Positions 17,763 through 26,093 of a DNA stretch of 64,000 nucleotides are shown one piece after another. Each line of letters opens with the position of its first letter. The stretch's first letter is position 1. The notes beneath the pieces are model-generated. The model was given only the letters and a program-made list of their open reading frames with translations. It made no database searches and had not been told where the DNA came from. Source of the DNA: Hydromicrobium sp964517765 (GTDB lineage: Bacteria; Actinomycetota; Humimicrobiia; Humimicrobiales; Humimicrobiaceae); assembly GCA_964517765.1 (NCBI GenBank), contig CAZFEN010000003.1:1-64000 (forward strand), in the 5' to 3' direction. Both the position numbers and the translations under genes were made by a program.

Positions 17763-17803
17763 TTTAAATAATTTATTTAAATAACAATTTTCTTCCTAAT
17801 ATT

Positions 17804-17838
17804 ATGCAGCCTACACCCAAAAAAGATGTAGGCTGCAT
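17804..17838. terminator. Intercistronic stem-loop between oppA and oppB
   Basis: ATGCAGCCTACA (17804-17815) and TGTAGGCTGCAT (17827-17838) form a perfect 12-bp stem with an 11-nt loop. The T run lies on the plus-strand side (17838-17843). In the opp message (minus strand) the stem is preceded by A residues and followed by mixed sequence. It more likely slows or trims the operon transcript behind oppA than ends it fully. Confidence 0.65.
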
Positions 17839-17885
17839 TTTTTAATTAAATCTCCAAACCGTTACTTAAGGCTGCTTTCCCTTTT

Positions 17886-19475
17886 TTATTTTTCCAGCCA
17901 TACCTTGCTTAAATCATAATTTTCCATATTGTTAAGGAAAAATCCCTTAACATATGGCTGTACTATTCTCCTTGTTCCATACCAGTAAACATTTGCAAAA
18001 GCAACGTCATCAAGAATCAACTTTTCGGCTTCTCTGTATTTTGCAATTCTTTCATCCTCGTCAAGGATAGTCCTTGCTTCAAGAAGCATTGCATCTGCTT
18101 CAGGATTATTATACTCGCCATAGTTATCACTGGATCCTGAATAGAATAGCGGGAACAGGAAATTATCCATTGTAGGATAGTCTGCCACCCAGCCTAATCT
18201 GAAGAATATTATATCTCCAGCCTGTGCCATCTCGAGCATTGTTCCCCATTCGTAACCGGTTATGTTTACATCTATTCCAATCTCGCTCAAGTCAGCCTGT
18301 ATTGCTTCTGCAATCAGCTCATGACCCGCACCTGTATTGAATCCGAATTCCAATGTCGGTAAGCCCTCTCCACCCGGATATCCGGCATCGGCCAGTTTTT
18401 GTTCAGCTAATTCAACATTGTATACATAATCCGAAGCATTCTCCTGGAATCCCGGAATTCCTGGTGGAACAAATCCTGCTGCAGGTGAAGGTACGCCTTC
18501 ACTTATTACATCACAAATATTTTGCCTGTCTATGGCATAGCTTATCGCCTCACGAAGTTCTTTATTACCTGCAAAAGGCTCGGCATCTAAATTAAATCCA
18601 TAATAGTATAAACCCCAGAATGGTTTAATTATAGCACCATCTTTAAGTTCCGGATCTTCCAGTGTAACAGTGATTTTTCCTACGGGAATCTGAGTATACT
18701 CAAGATTTCCGGCCTTAAATTCCAGAAATGCCGTATCTTCGTCGGCAATTATAACATATGTGACACTTTCCAGTTTTGCTTTTTCACCCCAGTAGTCGTC
18801 GTTTCTGACAAGTTCTATTTTCTGATCGTGAACCCATTCAACGAATTTAAATGGACCTACACCATTAATATGTTCGGTATATTCATCTCCCCACTTTTCG
18901 ATATCTTCCTTTGCAACAGGGTAGAATACATCATGACCCAGAGTAGGTAAAAAGTCTGCGTAAGGTTCTTTTAAGGTAACTTCGAGCGTGTAATCGTCAA
19001 GAGCTTTTACTCCTGATAGAACAGTAGCGGTTCCGGCCTGGCATTCATCATAACCCTGAATTGGAAGCAAATGATAGGCAAGATAAGAAGCTGTTTCCGC
19101 ATTGGCTACCCTGGACCATGAATAAACAAAATCTTCAGCTACCAGTTCTCTGCCGCTGTGAAATTTAACTCCTTTCCTTAAATTAAAGGTATAAACAAGG
19201 CCATCATTGCTTATATCCCAGCTTTCTGCCAGTTCGGGTATTGGTTCATATGTATCCGGATCCCAGTCAATCAGACCATCCCAGCACTGTCTTATCACCT
19301 GGATTCCTTCACTTTCATAAGCATTCGGAGGATCCAGAGATACCGGTTCAACAATATGTAACCTCATGATCTGCTCACCGGTTGCTTTTGTTTTACATCC
19401 TGCAAACATTGCTCCTATAAATACGATAACCGTAAGTACTGCAATTATTCCTATTAACTTTTTGTAATTCCTCAC
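17886..19475 (-). CDS. oppA: Oligopeptide-binding lipoprotein OppA
   Basis: A 529-residue family-5 substrate-binding protein from the GTG at 19475, which has a perfect AGGAGG five nt upstream. A longer frame from a TTG at 19511 is less likely. Residues 7-26 form the signal peptide, ending at lipobox MFAGC with C27. The usual order is present: PELAESWDISNDGLVYTFNLRK, GVKFHSGRELVAEDFVYSW, GVGPFKFVEW, then LREAISYAIDRQNICD and the C-terminal GWVADYPTMDNFLFPLF. It captures peptides or similar ligands outside the membrane for OppBCDF. It is the first gene of the operon, so the stem-loop behind it could raise its dose relative to the membrane parts. Confidence 0.92.
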   Translation of the reverse strand: MRNYKKLIGIIAVLTVIVFIGAMFAGCKTKATGEQIMRLHIVEPVSLDPPNAYESEGIQVIRQCWDGLIDWDPDTYEPIPELAESWDISNDGLVYTFNLRKGVKFHSGRELVAEDFVYSWSRVANAETASYLAYHLLPIQGYDECQAGTATVLSGVKALDDYTLEVTLKEPYADFLPTLGHDVFYPVAKEDIEKWGDEYTEHINGVGPFKFVEWVHDQKIELVRNDDYWGEKAKLESVTYVIIADEDTAFLEFKAGNLEYTQIPVGKITVTLEDPELKDGAIIKPFWGLYYYGFNLDAEPFAGNKELREAISYAIDRQNICDVISEGVPSPAAGFVPPGIPGFQENASDYVYNVELAEQKLADAGYPGGEGLPTLEFGFNTGAGHELIAEAIQADLSEIGIDVNITGYEWGTMLEMAQAGDIIFFRLGWVADYPTMDNFLFPLFYSGSSDNYGEYNNPEADAMLLEARTILDEDERIAKYREAEKLILDDVAFANVYWYGTRRIVQPYVKGFFLNNMENYDLSKVWLEK

Positions 19476-19569
19476 TAAAGCCTCCTTCTTAAATTCTATA
19501 ATTACCTGCAAGATTTTTTATTTTAAAACCTCCTTTCGTTTTAAATAATAATCCTGCAATTTCAATTTA

Positions 19570-19803
19570 TTATAATAAAATGAATAGAGTTATTGTGGTA
19601 ATAGTAAAAACCACTCCAAGTATAATTGTTAGCCTATCAAGATTTTTTTCTACAATTCCTGCGCCGTCAAAAGTTTCTACCATACCGGTGAATAAACCGG
19701 AAATTCCTCCTCCTCTTCCCGCATGCAATAGAATTAATAATACCAGACCGATACTGGCAATTATATGAAATGCAAATAACACATTAAGTAAGACAGAACC
19801 CAT
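19570..19803 (-). CDS. secG: Preprotein translocase subunit SecG
   Basis: A 77-residue protein with two membrane helices (about 2-23 and 53-75) joined by the glycine-rich loop HAGRGGGISGLFTGM that marks SecG. The start is set at MGSVLLNVLF, preceded by ACGGAGGAAT. The open frame continues 21 codons upstream without support. It is an accessory part of the SecYEG channel. Its position right after the glycolytic genes is the actinobacterial arrangement gap-pgk-tpiA-secG, here with gpmI inserted. Confidence 0.9.
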   Translation of the reverse strand: MGSVLLNVLFAFHIIASIGLVLLILLHAGRGGGISGLFTGMVETFDGAGIVEKNLDRLTIILGVVFTITTITLFILL

Positions 19804-19931
19804 ATCTATAATTCCTCCGTAATCATTATTAAATATAATATTGGCTTCTGGCCAATATTTTATCAAAAAAATGACATATTAAAAACAAATATTTATATGT
19901 AGAATACATAGTCTTTGTCATAAAATCAAGT

Positions 19932-21488
19932 TCAATATGATAAAAGTGATACTCCGGTCATTTCCCCGGGTTTTTCAATTTCTAAGAGTTCCAGTACCGT
20001 AGGTGCAATATCGCTTAATTTAAAATTATCATCATAATCTTTCAATTTTATTTTCGAATCGCAAATCACAAATGGCACCATCGATAAAGAATGGGCTGTT
20101 ATGACTTTTTTATCGACAGGATTTATCATTTCTTCAGCATTACCATGGTCCGCCGTGATCAGTGCCAGTCCTCCATTTACAATTAATTCTTCTACTACTC
20201 TTCCCATACATTTATCTACCGCCTCGACAGCTTCTATGGCAGCATCCAAATGCCCTGTATGCCCTACCATATCAGGATTAGCATAATTTAATATTATTAC
20301 ATCATATATTTTTGATTTGATTTTGCCTATAACAGTATCAGTTACTTCAAATGCACTCATTTCAGGCTTAAGATCATATGTTGCAATTTTTGGGGAAGGA
20401 ATCAATATTCTATCTTCTCCCTTAAATGGTTTTTCTATACCACCATTAAAGAAGAAAGTGACATGAGCATACTTCTCGGTTTCAGCAATTCTTAATTGCT
20501 TCAAATTATTTTTTGATATAACCTCTCCAAGAGTATTTTTAATTTCCTGAGGAGGAAAGGCTATGGGAGCATTAAACGACCTGTCGTACTGGGTCATACA
20601 TACAAAATATACTCTGGGCGGATTCAGGCCTCTGTCGAATTCCTTAAAATCATCAGAAATAAATGCCCTGGTTAGCTGTCTTGCCCTATCCGGCCTGAAA
20701 TTAAAGAATATTACTGAATCCGTCGATCTGATCCCGGCCTTCTCATTATCTTTACAGTTCACTATTGAAGGAACAACAAACTCATCATCTATATTATTGT
20801 TATAGGATGCTTCAACAACTCCGGCAGCCGTTTCGAATTTCTTTCCTTTTCTATACACCAGCATATTATAACTTTTTTCGATTCTATCCCATCTATTATC
20901 TCTGTCCATGCTGTAATATCTTCCGCTGACAGTGGCAATTTGTCCGGCACCCTTCTTTTTTAAATAATCATCCACTTCATCCAGGAACGGTATTGCACTT
21001 CTTGGGGGAACATCTCTGCCGTCAAGAAAAGCGTGTATAAATAAATCTTTTATTCCATGACTGACTGCCAGGTCAATTAAAGCTTTAAGATGTCTGATGT
21101 GACTGTGTACTCCTCCATCTGAAACAAGTCCCATAAGATGAAGACAGCTATTATTTCTTTTTACATTATTGATTGCATCTATCAATACTTTGTTGCTGAA
21201 AAAATCTCCATCTTTGATTTCTTTATTTATTCTGGTAAATTCCTGATATACGACTCTACCTGCCCCTATATTTAAATGGCCTACCTCCGAATTGCCCATC
21301 TGCCCTTCGGGTAGTCCCACAGATTCACCTGAAGCATTTAATCTGGTATTTGGGTAAATCCTGTAGTAATTATCCATATTGGGAGTTTTTGCAAGCCTGA
21401 TTGCATTGCCTTCATTCTGGACGGATAAGCCCCAGCCATCAAGTATCATCAAACAGATTGGTTTTTTTACTACGGTTTTATAAGTCAC
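19932..21488 (-). CDS. gpmI: 2,3-bisphosphoglycerate-independent phosphoglycerate mutase
   Basis: A 518-residue metalloenzyme that converts 3-phosphoglycerate to 2-phosphoglycerate. The N-terminus MILDGWG holds a metal aspartate, GNSEVGHLNIGAGR contains the phosphoserine, DGGVHSHIRHL and HAFLDGRDVPPRSA are conserved, and the C-terminal DMVGHTGH and ITADHGNAEEM bind manganese. Length is typical. The GTG start overlaps the tpiA stop by 4 nt, so it is coupled to the glycolytic operon. Enolase, often next in other bacteria, is not present here. Confidence 0.96.
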   Translation of the reverse strand: MTYKTVVKKPICLMILDGWGLSVQNEGNAIRLAKTPNMDNYYRIYPNTRLNASGESVGLPEGQMGNSEVGHLNIGAGRVVYQEFTRINKEIKDGDFFSNKVLIDAINNVKRNNSCLHLMGLVSDGGVHSHIRHLKALIDLAVSHGIKDLFIHAFLDGRDVPPRSAIPFLDEVDDYLKKKGAGQIATVSGRYYSMDRDNRWDRIEKSYNMLVYRKGKKFETAAGVVEASYNNNIDDEFVVPSIVNCKDNEKAGIRSTDSVIFFNFRPDRARQLTRAFISDDFKEFDRGLNPPRVYFVCMTQYDRSFNAPIAFPPQEIKNTLGEVISKNNLKQLRIAETEKYAHVTFFFNGGIEKPFKGEDRILIPSPKIATYDLKPEMSAFEVTDTVIGKIKSKIYDVIILNYANPDMVGHTGHLDAAIEAVEAVDKCMGRVVEELIVNGGLALITADHGNAEEMINPVDKKVITAHSLSMVPFVICDSKIKLKDYDDNFKLSDIAPTVLELLEIEKPGEMTGVSLLSY

Positions 21489-22252
21489 TGGCTATCCTGA
21501 TAATTAATTATATCAATAAAATCGTCTACTTCCAGGCTTGCACCACCTACAAGGGCACCGTCTATATCTGACATCTTCATCAGTTCGGAAATATTTGAGG
21601 GTTTAACACTTCCGCCATATTGAATTATGGTAGTTTCGGAGATCTTTTTACTATATAATTCACCAATTTTTTTTCTTATATTGATACACATATCATTGGC
21701 ATCCCTGGAAGTTGCAGTTTTACCGGTACCAATGGCCCATATAGGCTCATATGCTACAGTCAAATCAATCATACTTTCTTCATCTATACCATCCAGACAT
21801 TCTTCTATTTGATTCAGAACAAACTGCCTGGCCTTACCGCTTTCTCTTATTTTCAGTGATTCACCAACACACACAATTGGCTTTAAACCTGCATTGAAAG
21901 CAGCCTTTGCTTTTTTATTGATATCCGAATTAGTTTCTCCGAAATACTGTCTTCTTTCACTATGACCGATTATCACATATTCGACACCAAGAGCTTTAAG
22001 CATTATTGGTGAGATCTCACCTGTAAATGCACCACTTGCCTCATAATACATATTTTGTGCACCAAGTTTGATATCAAGGTTATCACTATCAATTATAGTT
22101 TTTACGCTCTTTAAAGATGTTGCGGGCGGACATACCGCTACTTCACAATTATTTTTATTATTATATTTATCCCCGAGGTCCTGTATAAAGTTTACGGCCT
22201 GTAAATGAGTCATATTCATTTTCCAGTTTCCGGCTATAAAAGGCCTTCTCAT
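21485..22252 (-). CDS. tpiA: Triosephosphate isomerase
   Basis: About 255 residues. The TIM barrel has NWKMN near the N-terminus, the catalytic histidine in IIGHSERR, the catalytic glutamate in AYEPIWAIGTGKTAT, and the phosphate loops YGGSVKP and GALVGGASL. Two ATGs lie two codons apart. The second (22252) is chosen because AAAGGA sits 9 nt upstream and because the family begins MRRPFIAGNWK. It interconverts DHAP and glyceraldehyde 3-phosphate between pgk upstream and gpmI downstream. Confidence 0.96.
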   Translation of the reverse strand: MRRPFIAGNWKMNMTHLQAVNFIQDLGDKYNNKNNCEVAVCPPATSLKSVKTIIDSDNLDIKLGAQNMYYEASGAFTGEISPIMLKALGVEYVIIGHSERRQYFGETNSDINKKAKAAFNAGLKPIVCVGESLKIRESGKARQFVLNQIEECLDGIDEESMIDLTVAYEPIWAIGTGKTATSRDANDMCINIRKKIGELYSKKISETTIIQYGGSVKPSNISELMKMSDIDGALVGGASLEVDDFIDIINYQDSQ

Positions 22253-22291
22253 TTCCATAGTTCCTTTCGAGATTTTTTATATTATTTACAA

Positions 22292-23482
22292 TTACTTATC
22301 TAAAAGAGATGATACTCCTGGTAATTCTTTACCTTCCAGTAGTTCCATAGCGGCCCCGCCACCGCTTGAGACATGAGTAAATTTTGAAGATAGACCATAT
22401 TTTTTCAATGCAGCCAGCGTATCTCCTCCTCCTGCGACTGTAATAGCCTGGCTTCCGGCGATCGCATTTGCGATACTTTTGGTTCCATTTTCAAAATTGG
22501 ACCATTCAAAGACACCCACCGGACCATTCCAGAAGATGGTTCGTGCAACAGAAATTTCTTTTTTAAACAATTCTATGCTTTTATCTCCGATATCCATCCC
22601 CATCCAGTCTACCGGTATTGATTGTATTGATACAAGTTTTTTCTCTGCACTACTATCAAATTCTTTTGCAATTACGATGTCTACAGGCAGTATTAAATTT
22701 ACATTATCTTTTTTAGCCAGGGCCAGCATTTCTCTGGCAAAATCAATCTGATCATCCTCACAAATCGATTTACCTATTTCATACCCTTTAGCTTTTAAGA
22801 AAGTATAAGTCATTCCACCGCCCAACATCAGACTGTCCACCTTGCCAAGCAAGTTTCTTATAACCTGTATTTTATCCGAAACTTTACTCCCGCCGAGAAT
22901 TGTCAGAAAAGGCCTTTGTGGTGATTCCAGAAGAGATGTCAGGACTTCAATTTCTTTCTTCATTAAAAATCCCGCTACTGCAGGAAGATATTTCGTCACT
23001 CCGGCAACAGATGCATGTGCCCGATGCGCAGCGCCAAAAGCATCATCGACATATATATCAGCCAGTGATGCAAGAGATTTTGAGAATTCGTCGTCATTGG
23101 CTTTTTCTCCGGGATCAAATCTCAGATTTTCAAGCATTACAATTTCACCATATTCCATTTCATTATCTATATATTCTTTGATTTCCGGTGAATAAATACT
23201 ATCAAATTTTTTGACTTTTTTACCCACCAGTTCACCGAGTCTTTTTGCTGCGGGATCCAGTTTGAATTTAGCCTCGACTGTTCCTTTTGGCCGCCCGAGA
23301 TGTGACATCAATATGATCTTTGCATTTTTTTCGATAAGATAATTTATAGTCGGTAGTGATAAACTTATTCTGGTATCATCTACTACATTCAGGTTATCGT
23401 CCAGGGGAACATTATAATCTACCCTTACCAGGACTCTCTTGTTTGTGACATCTATATCTTCTATTGTTTTTTTATTAAACAT
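22292..23482 (-). CDS. pgk: Phosphoglycerate kinase
   Basis: 396 residues from the ATG at 23482, where GGTGG gives a good ribosome site; a GTG three codons earlier lies inside that site. It has the N-terminal substrate motif VLVRVDYNVPL, LMSHLGRPKG, HRAHASVAGV, the hinge and nucleotide-binding GGSKVSDKI, NGPVGVFEW and the C-terminal GGGDTLAAL and SSGGGAAMELL. It makes ATP from 1,3-bisphosphoglycerate. It lies between gap and tpiA, separated from gap by a strong stem-loop. Confidence 0.96.
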   Translation of the reverse strand: MFNKKTIEDIDVTNKRVLVRVDYNVPLDDNLNVVDDTRISLSLPTINYLIEKNAKIILMSHLGRPKGTVEAKFKLDPAAKRLGELVGKKVKKFDSIYSPEIKEYIDNEMEYGEIVMLENLRFDPGEKANDDEFSKSLASLADIYVDDAFGAAHRAHASVAGVTKYLPAVAGFLMKKEIEVLTSLLESPQRPFLTILGGSKVSDKIQVIRNLLGKVDSLMLGGGMTYTFLKAKGYEIGKSICEDDQIDFAREMLALAKKDNVNLILPVDIVIAKEFDSSAEKKLVSIQSIPVDWMGMDIGDKSIELFKKEISVARTIFWNGPVGVFEWSNFENGTKSIANAIAGSQAITVAGGGDTLAALKKYGLSSKFTHVSSGGGAAMELLEGKELPGVSSLLDK

Positions 23483-23507
23483 TTTTACCACCAGAATTTA
23501 ACTTTAT

Positions 23508-23540
23508 AAATAACCGGGGCTTAATTGACCCCGGTTATTT
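23508..23540. terminator. Intercistronic stem-loop between gap and pgk
   Basis: AAATAACCGGGG (23508-23519) and CCCCGGTTATTT (23529-23540) form a perfect 12-bp stem with a 9-nt loop. The uninterrupted T run follows on the plus strand. In the minus-strand message the stem has an A-rich run before it and UAUAAAG after. It may attenuate read-through from gap or protect the gap mRNA 3' end. Confidence 0.7.
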
Positions 23541-23551
23541 ATTTTTTTTAT

Positions 23552-24565
23552 TTATTTCATAATATAATTTATCAAATCATATAATCTGCTTGAATATCCC
23601 CATTCATTATCATACCAGGATAAGACTTTCACCATCTTTTCTTTCGTTAAAGTACTTAATGAATCAAAGACCGTGGAATATGAATCTCCTACAACATCCA
23701 CTGATACAATCGGATCTTCGCAGTATTTTAATATTCCTTTAAACCCCGGTTCGGCAGAAGCCTTTTTAAAAGCATTGTTTACATCTTCAACCGAGCAATC
23801 ATTCTCTACCTCTACTACCAGATCGATAAGAGATCCCACAGCTACCGGTATCCTGACAGCAATACCATCCAATTTACCGTTTAGTTCCGGAATCACCAGA
23901 CCTATTGCACTTGCAGCACCTGTAGATGTAGGTATGGCTGATAAAGCAGCTGCTCTTGCCCTCCTGAAGTCCTTGTGGGGAAGATCGAGTATTCGTTGAT
24001 CATTCGTATAAGCATGTATGGTAGTCATAAAACCATTTTTTATAATAAAATTCTCATGAAGAACCTTACATACCGGAGCCAGTGCATTTGTGGTACATGA
24101 GGCATTCGAAATTATATTATGTTTTTCTTTGTCATAGCTTTCCTGATTTACTCCAAGTACAATTGTTATGTCAGCTCCGCCCTTTTTCATAGGTGCAGAC
24201 ACAACTACTTTTTTTGCTCCGGCTTTAAGATGCTTTTCGGCACCTTCCCTTGTCGTAAATATCCCTGTAGATTCCAGGGCAACATCTATTCCAAGGTCCT
24301 TCCAGGGAAGAAGTTCCGGATCCTTTACGGAAGTGATCTTTATTTTTTCCCCATTGACTTCTATGTAACCTTCTCCTGCTTTGACTTCAGCATCCAGAAT
24401 CCCGTATATGGAATCATATTTCAGAAGATGAGCAAGAATTTTTGGATCATACAGATCGTTCACTGATACTATATCTATATTATTCTCTTTATCATATTTC
24501 AGTTTTGCTCTTAAAAACTGTCTGCCTATCCTTCCAAATCCATTAATTCCTACTTTTATTGCCAT
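23552..24565 (-). CDS. gap: Glyceraldehyde-3-phosphate dehydrogenase
   Basis: 337 residues. NAD-binding VGINGFGRIGRQFLRA at the N-terminus, SVNDLYD, the catalytic C157 in SNASCTTNALAP, THAYTNDQ, and the C-terminal WYDNEWGYS are all present. It oxidises glyceraldehyde 3-phosphate in glycolysis. AGGGGGAGG gives a strong ribosome site. In Actinomycetota whiA normally lies just upstream. Here rapZ is the upstream neighbour, 187 nt away. Confidence 0.97.
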   Translation of the reverse strand: MAIKVGINGFGRIGRQFLRAKLKYDKENNIDIVSVNDLYDPKILAHLLKYDSIYGILDAEVKAGEGYIEVNGEKIKITSVKDPELLPWKDLGIDVALESTGIFTTREGAEKHLKAGAKKVVVSAPMKKGGADITIVLGVNQESYDKEKHNIISNASCTTNALAPVCKVLHENFIIKNGFMTTIHAYTNDQRILDLPHKDFRRARAAALSAIPTSTGAASAIGLVIPELNGKLDGIAVRIPVAVGSLIDLVVEVENDCSVEDVNNAFKKASAEPGFKGILKYCEDPIVSVDVVGDSYSTVFDSLSTLTKEKMVKVLSWYDNEWGYSSRLYDLINYIMK

Positions 24566-24752
24566 CTCATTCCTCCCCCTTGATAAAATAATAATGATAA
24601 GTATTTATTCATATAAATTTATAAAAATATAAGAATATTTTTAATTTCGATATGAACCGTGTAATTTTAACAAATTTGATAAAATCAATAAAGCGCAATT
24701 TACAATAAATATCTTTTTCCGGAATAAAAATATATCTTTCCAGTTAATACAA

Positions 24753-25613
24753 TCAAGTTTTGGAAATATCTCTATGAAATAATTTTATGGAGTAACCCTT
24801 AAGCTTTAAATATTCAAATATTTTATCGGAAATCACAACCGAACGATGTTTACCGGCGGTACAGCCTATGCCTATCCCAAGATAACTTTTACCTTCTGCA
24901 ATATAATTGGGTATTAAAAAATCAAGCATCTTCTCAAATATAGTCAGGAACTCTTTTGTTTCTTCGCGACATAAAATATAGTCAATCACTTTTTTATTCT
25001 TCCCATCAAGGTCCTTTAACTCCTCATTATAAAATGGATTGGGTAAAAACCTTACATCCATCACAACATCCACACTTTCGGGTAAACCAGATTTGTATCC
25101 GAATGAAGTGATGGATATTTGCAAGAGTCTGCTTTTTTCTATATCGCTCATCATCCGATCTGTTATTGCGATACGGAGTTCTTTTGAATTCAAAAGCGTG
25201 GTGTCAATCACTACATCCGCTATTTCTCTGAGTCTTCCCATCTTTTCTATCTCTTTTTCGATTCCCTCTCCAAGATTACCGTCCTCGACCAGCGGGTGCT
25301 TTCTTCTGGTCAAAGAATATCTTTTTACAATGGCGCTCTTTGAAGCTCCCAAAAACAGGATTTTATAATCTATTTTCATTTCTTTAAGCTTATCGAGGGT
25401 CCTGTATATCTCATTAAAAAAATATCCGCTTCTTAAATCTACGGCAAAAGCCATATTGCTTATATTCCTATCCTCCGTTGAAAAGTAATCGATAATATTA
25501 AGCAGAAGATATGCAGGTAAATTGTCTATGCAATAATAACCTGCATCCTCAAAATACTTGAGTGCTTCGGTCTTTCCGGCGCCGGATAATCCGGTAATTA
25601 TTACTATCTTCAT
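24753..25613 (-). CDS. rapZ: RNase adapter / nucleotide-binding protein RapZ (YvcJ)
   Basis: 286 residues. The Walker A motif is GLSGAGKTEAL (residues 8-18), followed by YCIDNLPAYLL. The conserved C-terminal domain carries GIGCTAGKHRSVVISDKIFEYLK. The E. coli protein guides RNase E to GlmZ RNA, whereas Gram-positive YvcJ binds and hydrolyses nucleotides. The role here is unknown. In Actinomycetota it forms rapZ-yvcK-whiA, but neither partner is found downstream. The last 187 nt before gap hold no gene. Confidence 0.93.
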   Translation of the reverse strand: MKIVIITGLSGAGKTEALKYFEDAGYYCIDNLPAYLLLNIIDYFSTEDRNISNMAFAVDLRSGYFFNEIYRTLDKLKEMKIDYKILFLGASKSAIVKRYSLTRRKHPLVEDGNLGEGIEKEIEKMGRLREIADVVIDTTLLNSKELRIAITDRMMSDIEKSRLLQISITSFGYKSGLPESVDVVMDVRFLPNPFYNEELKDLDGKNKKVIDYILCREETKEFLTIFEKMLDFLIPNYIAEGKSYLGIGIGCTAGKHRSVVISDKIFEYLKLKGYSIKLFHRDISKT

Positions 25614-25690
25614 TTTGTTATTTATTTTCTCTTTTACGCTAATAATACTTTTTTCTTTTAAAATTGTAACGATACTTAATATACATTATT

Positions 25691-26086
25691 TTAATCTTTT
25701 TTGTCCCTTTTTTCCCTAAAGAAAATAATTTTAGATATTACTATACTTAGAATACTTATTACCAGTGAACTCCAGACGTATCCCCAGAATCCTTTTATTT
25801 CCAATTCCCTGATGATCATATCCACGATCCATAACATACCTGCATTTATGATTATATTAAACAGTCCCAGAGTTAAAATATTAATGGGTAAAGATAAGAT
25901 TTTAACGATAGGTTTTACAATAAGATTAAACAAACCCAGAAGCAATCCTGCTAAAAAAGCGACCTTTAATCTGTCCCAGGCAGTATCACCCATTAAATAT
26001 ATGAAAGGAGTCAATAAATATGAAGCGACTGTGATAGAAAAAGTAAGTATCACCCAGTCAAGAATCCATTTTAACAAATAAACCAC
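25691..26086 (-). CDS. Phage-holin-family (YvlD-like) four-helix membrane protein
   Basis: 131 residues with four membrane segments (about 8-30, 40-58, 63-85 and 100-122). The middle part LFNLIVKPIVKILSLPINILTLGLFNIIINA is typical of chromosomal proteins grouped as phage holin family 4 / YvlD, with N-P and polar residues between helices. Despite the name there are no phage genes around it. It starts 7 nt after uvrC's start-side neighbour region and lies between uvrC and rapZ on the same strand. Function unknown; in other bacteria such proteins are linked to envelope stress. Confidence 0.8.
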   Translation of the reverse strand: MVYLLKWILDWVILTFSITVASYLLTPFIYLMGDTAWDRLKVAFLAGLLLGLFNLIVKPIVKILSLPINILTLGLFNIIINAGMLWIVDMIIRELEIKGFWGYVWSSLVISILSIVISKIIFFREKRDKKD

Positions 26087-26093
26087 CTATCCT

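Noticed and set aside
22842..23195. Antisense frames inside pgk, uvrA, uvrB, hppA and other genes
   Set aside because: They mirror conserved coding sequence and lack ribosome sites or recognisable domains.
25691..26086. Prophage remnant because of the holin-family protein
   Set aside because: No other phage gene is present, and this family is widespread on chromosomes outside prophages.
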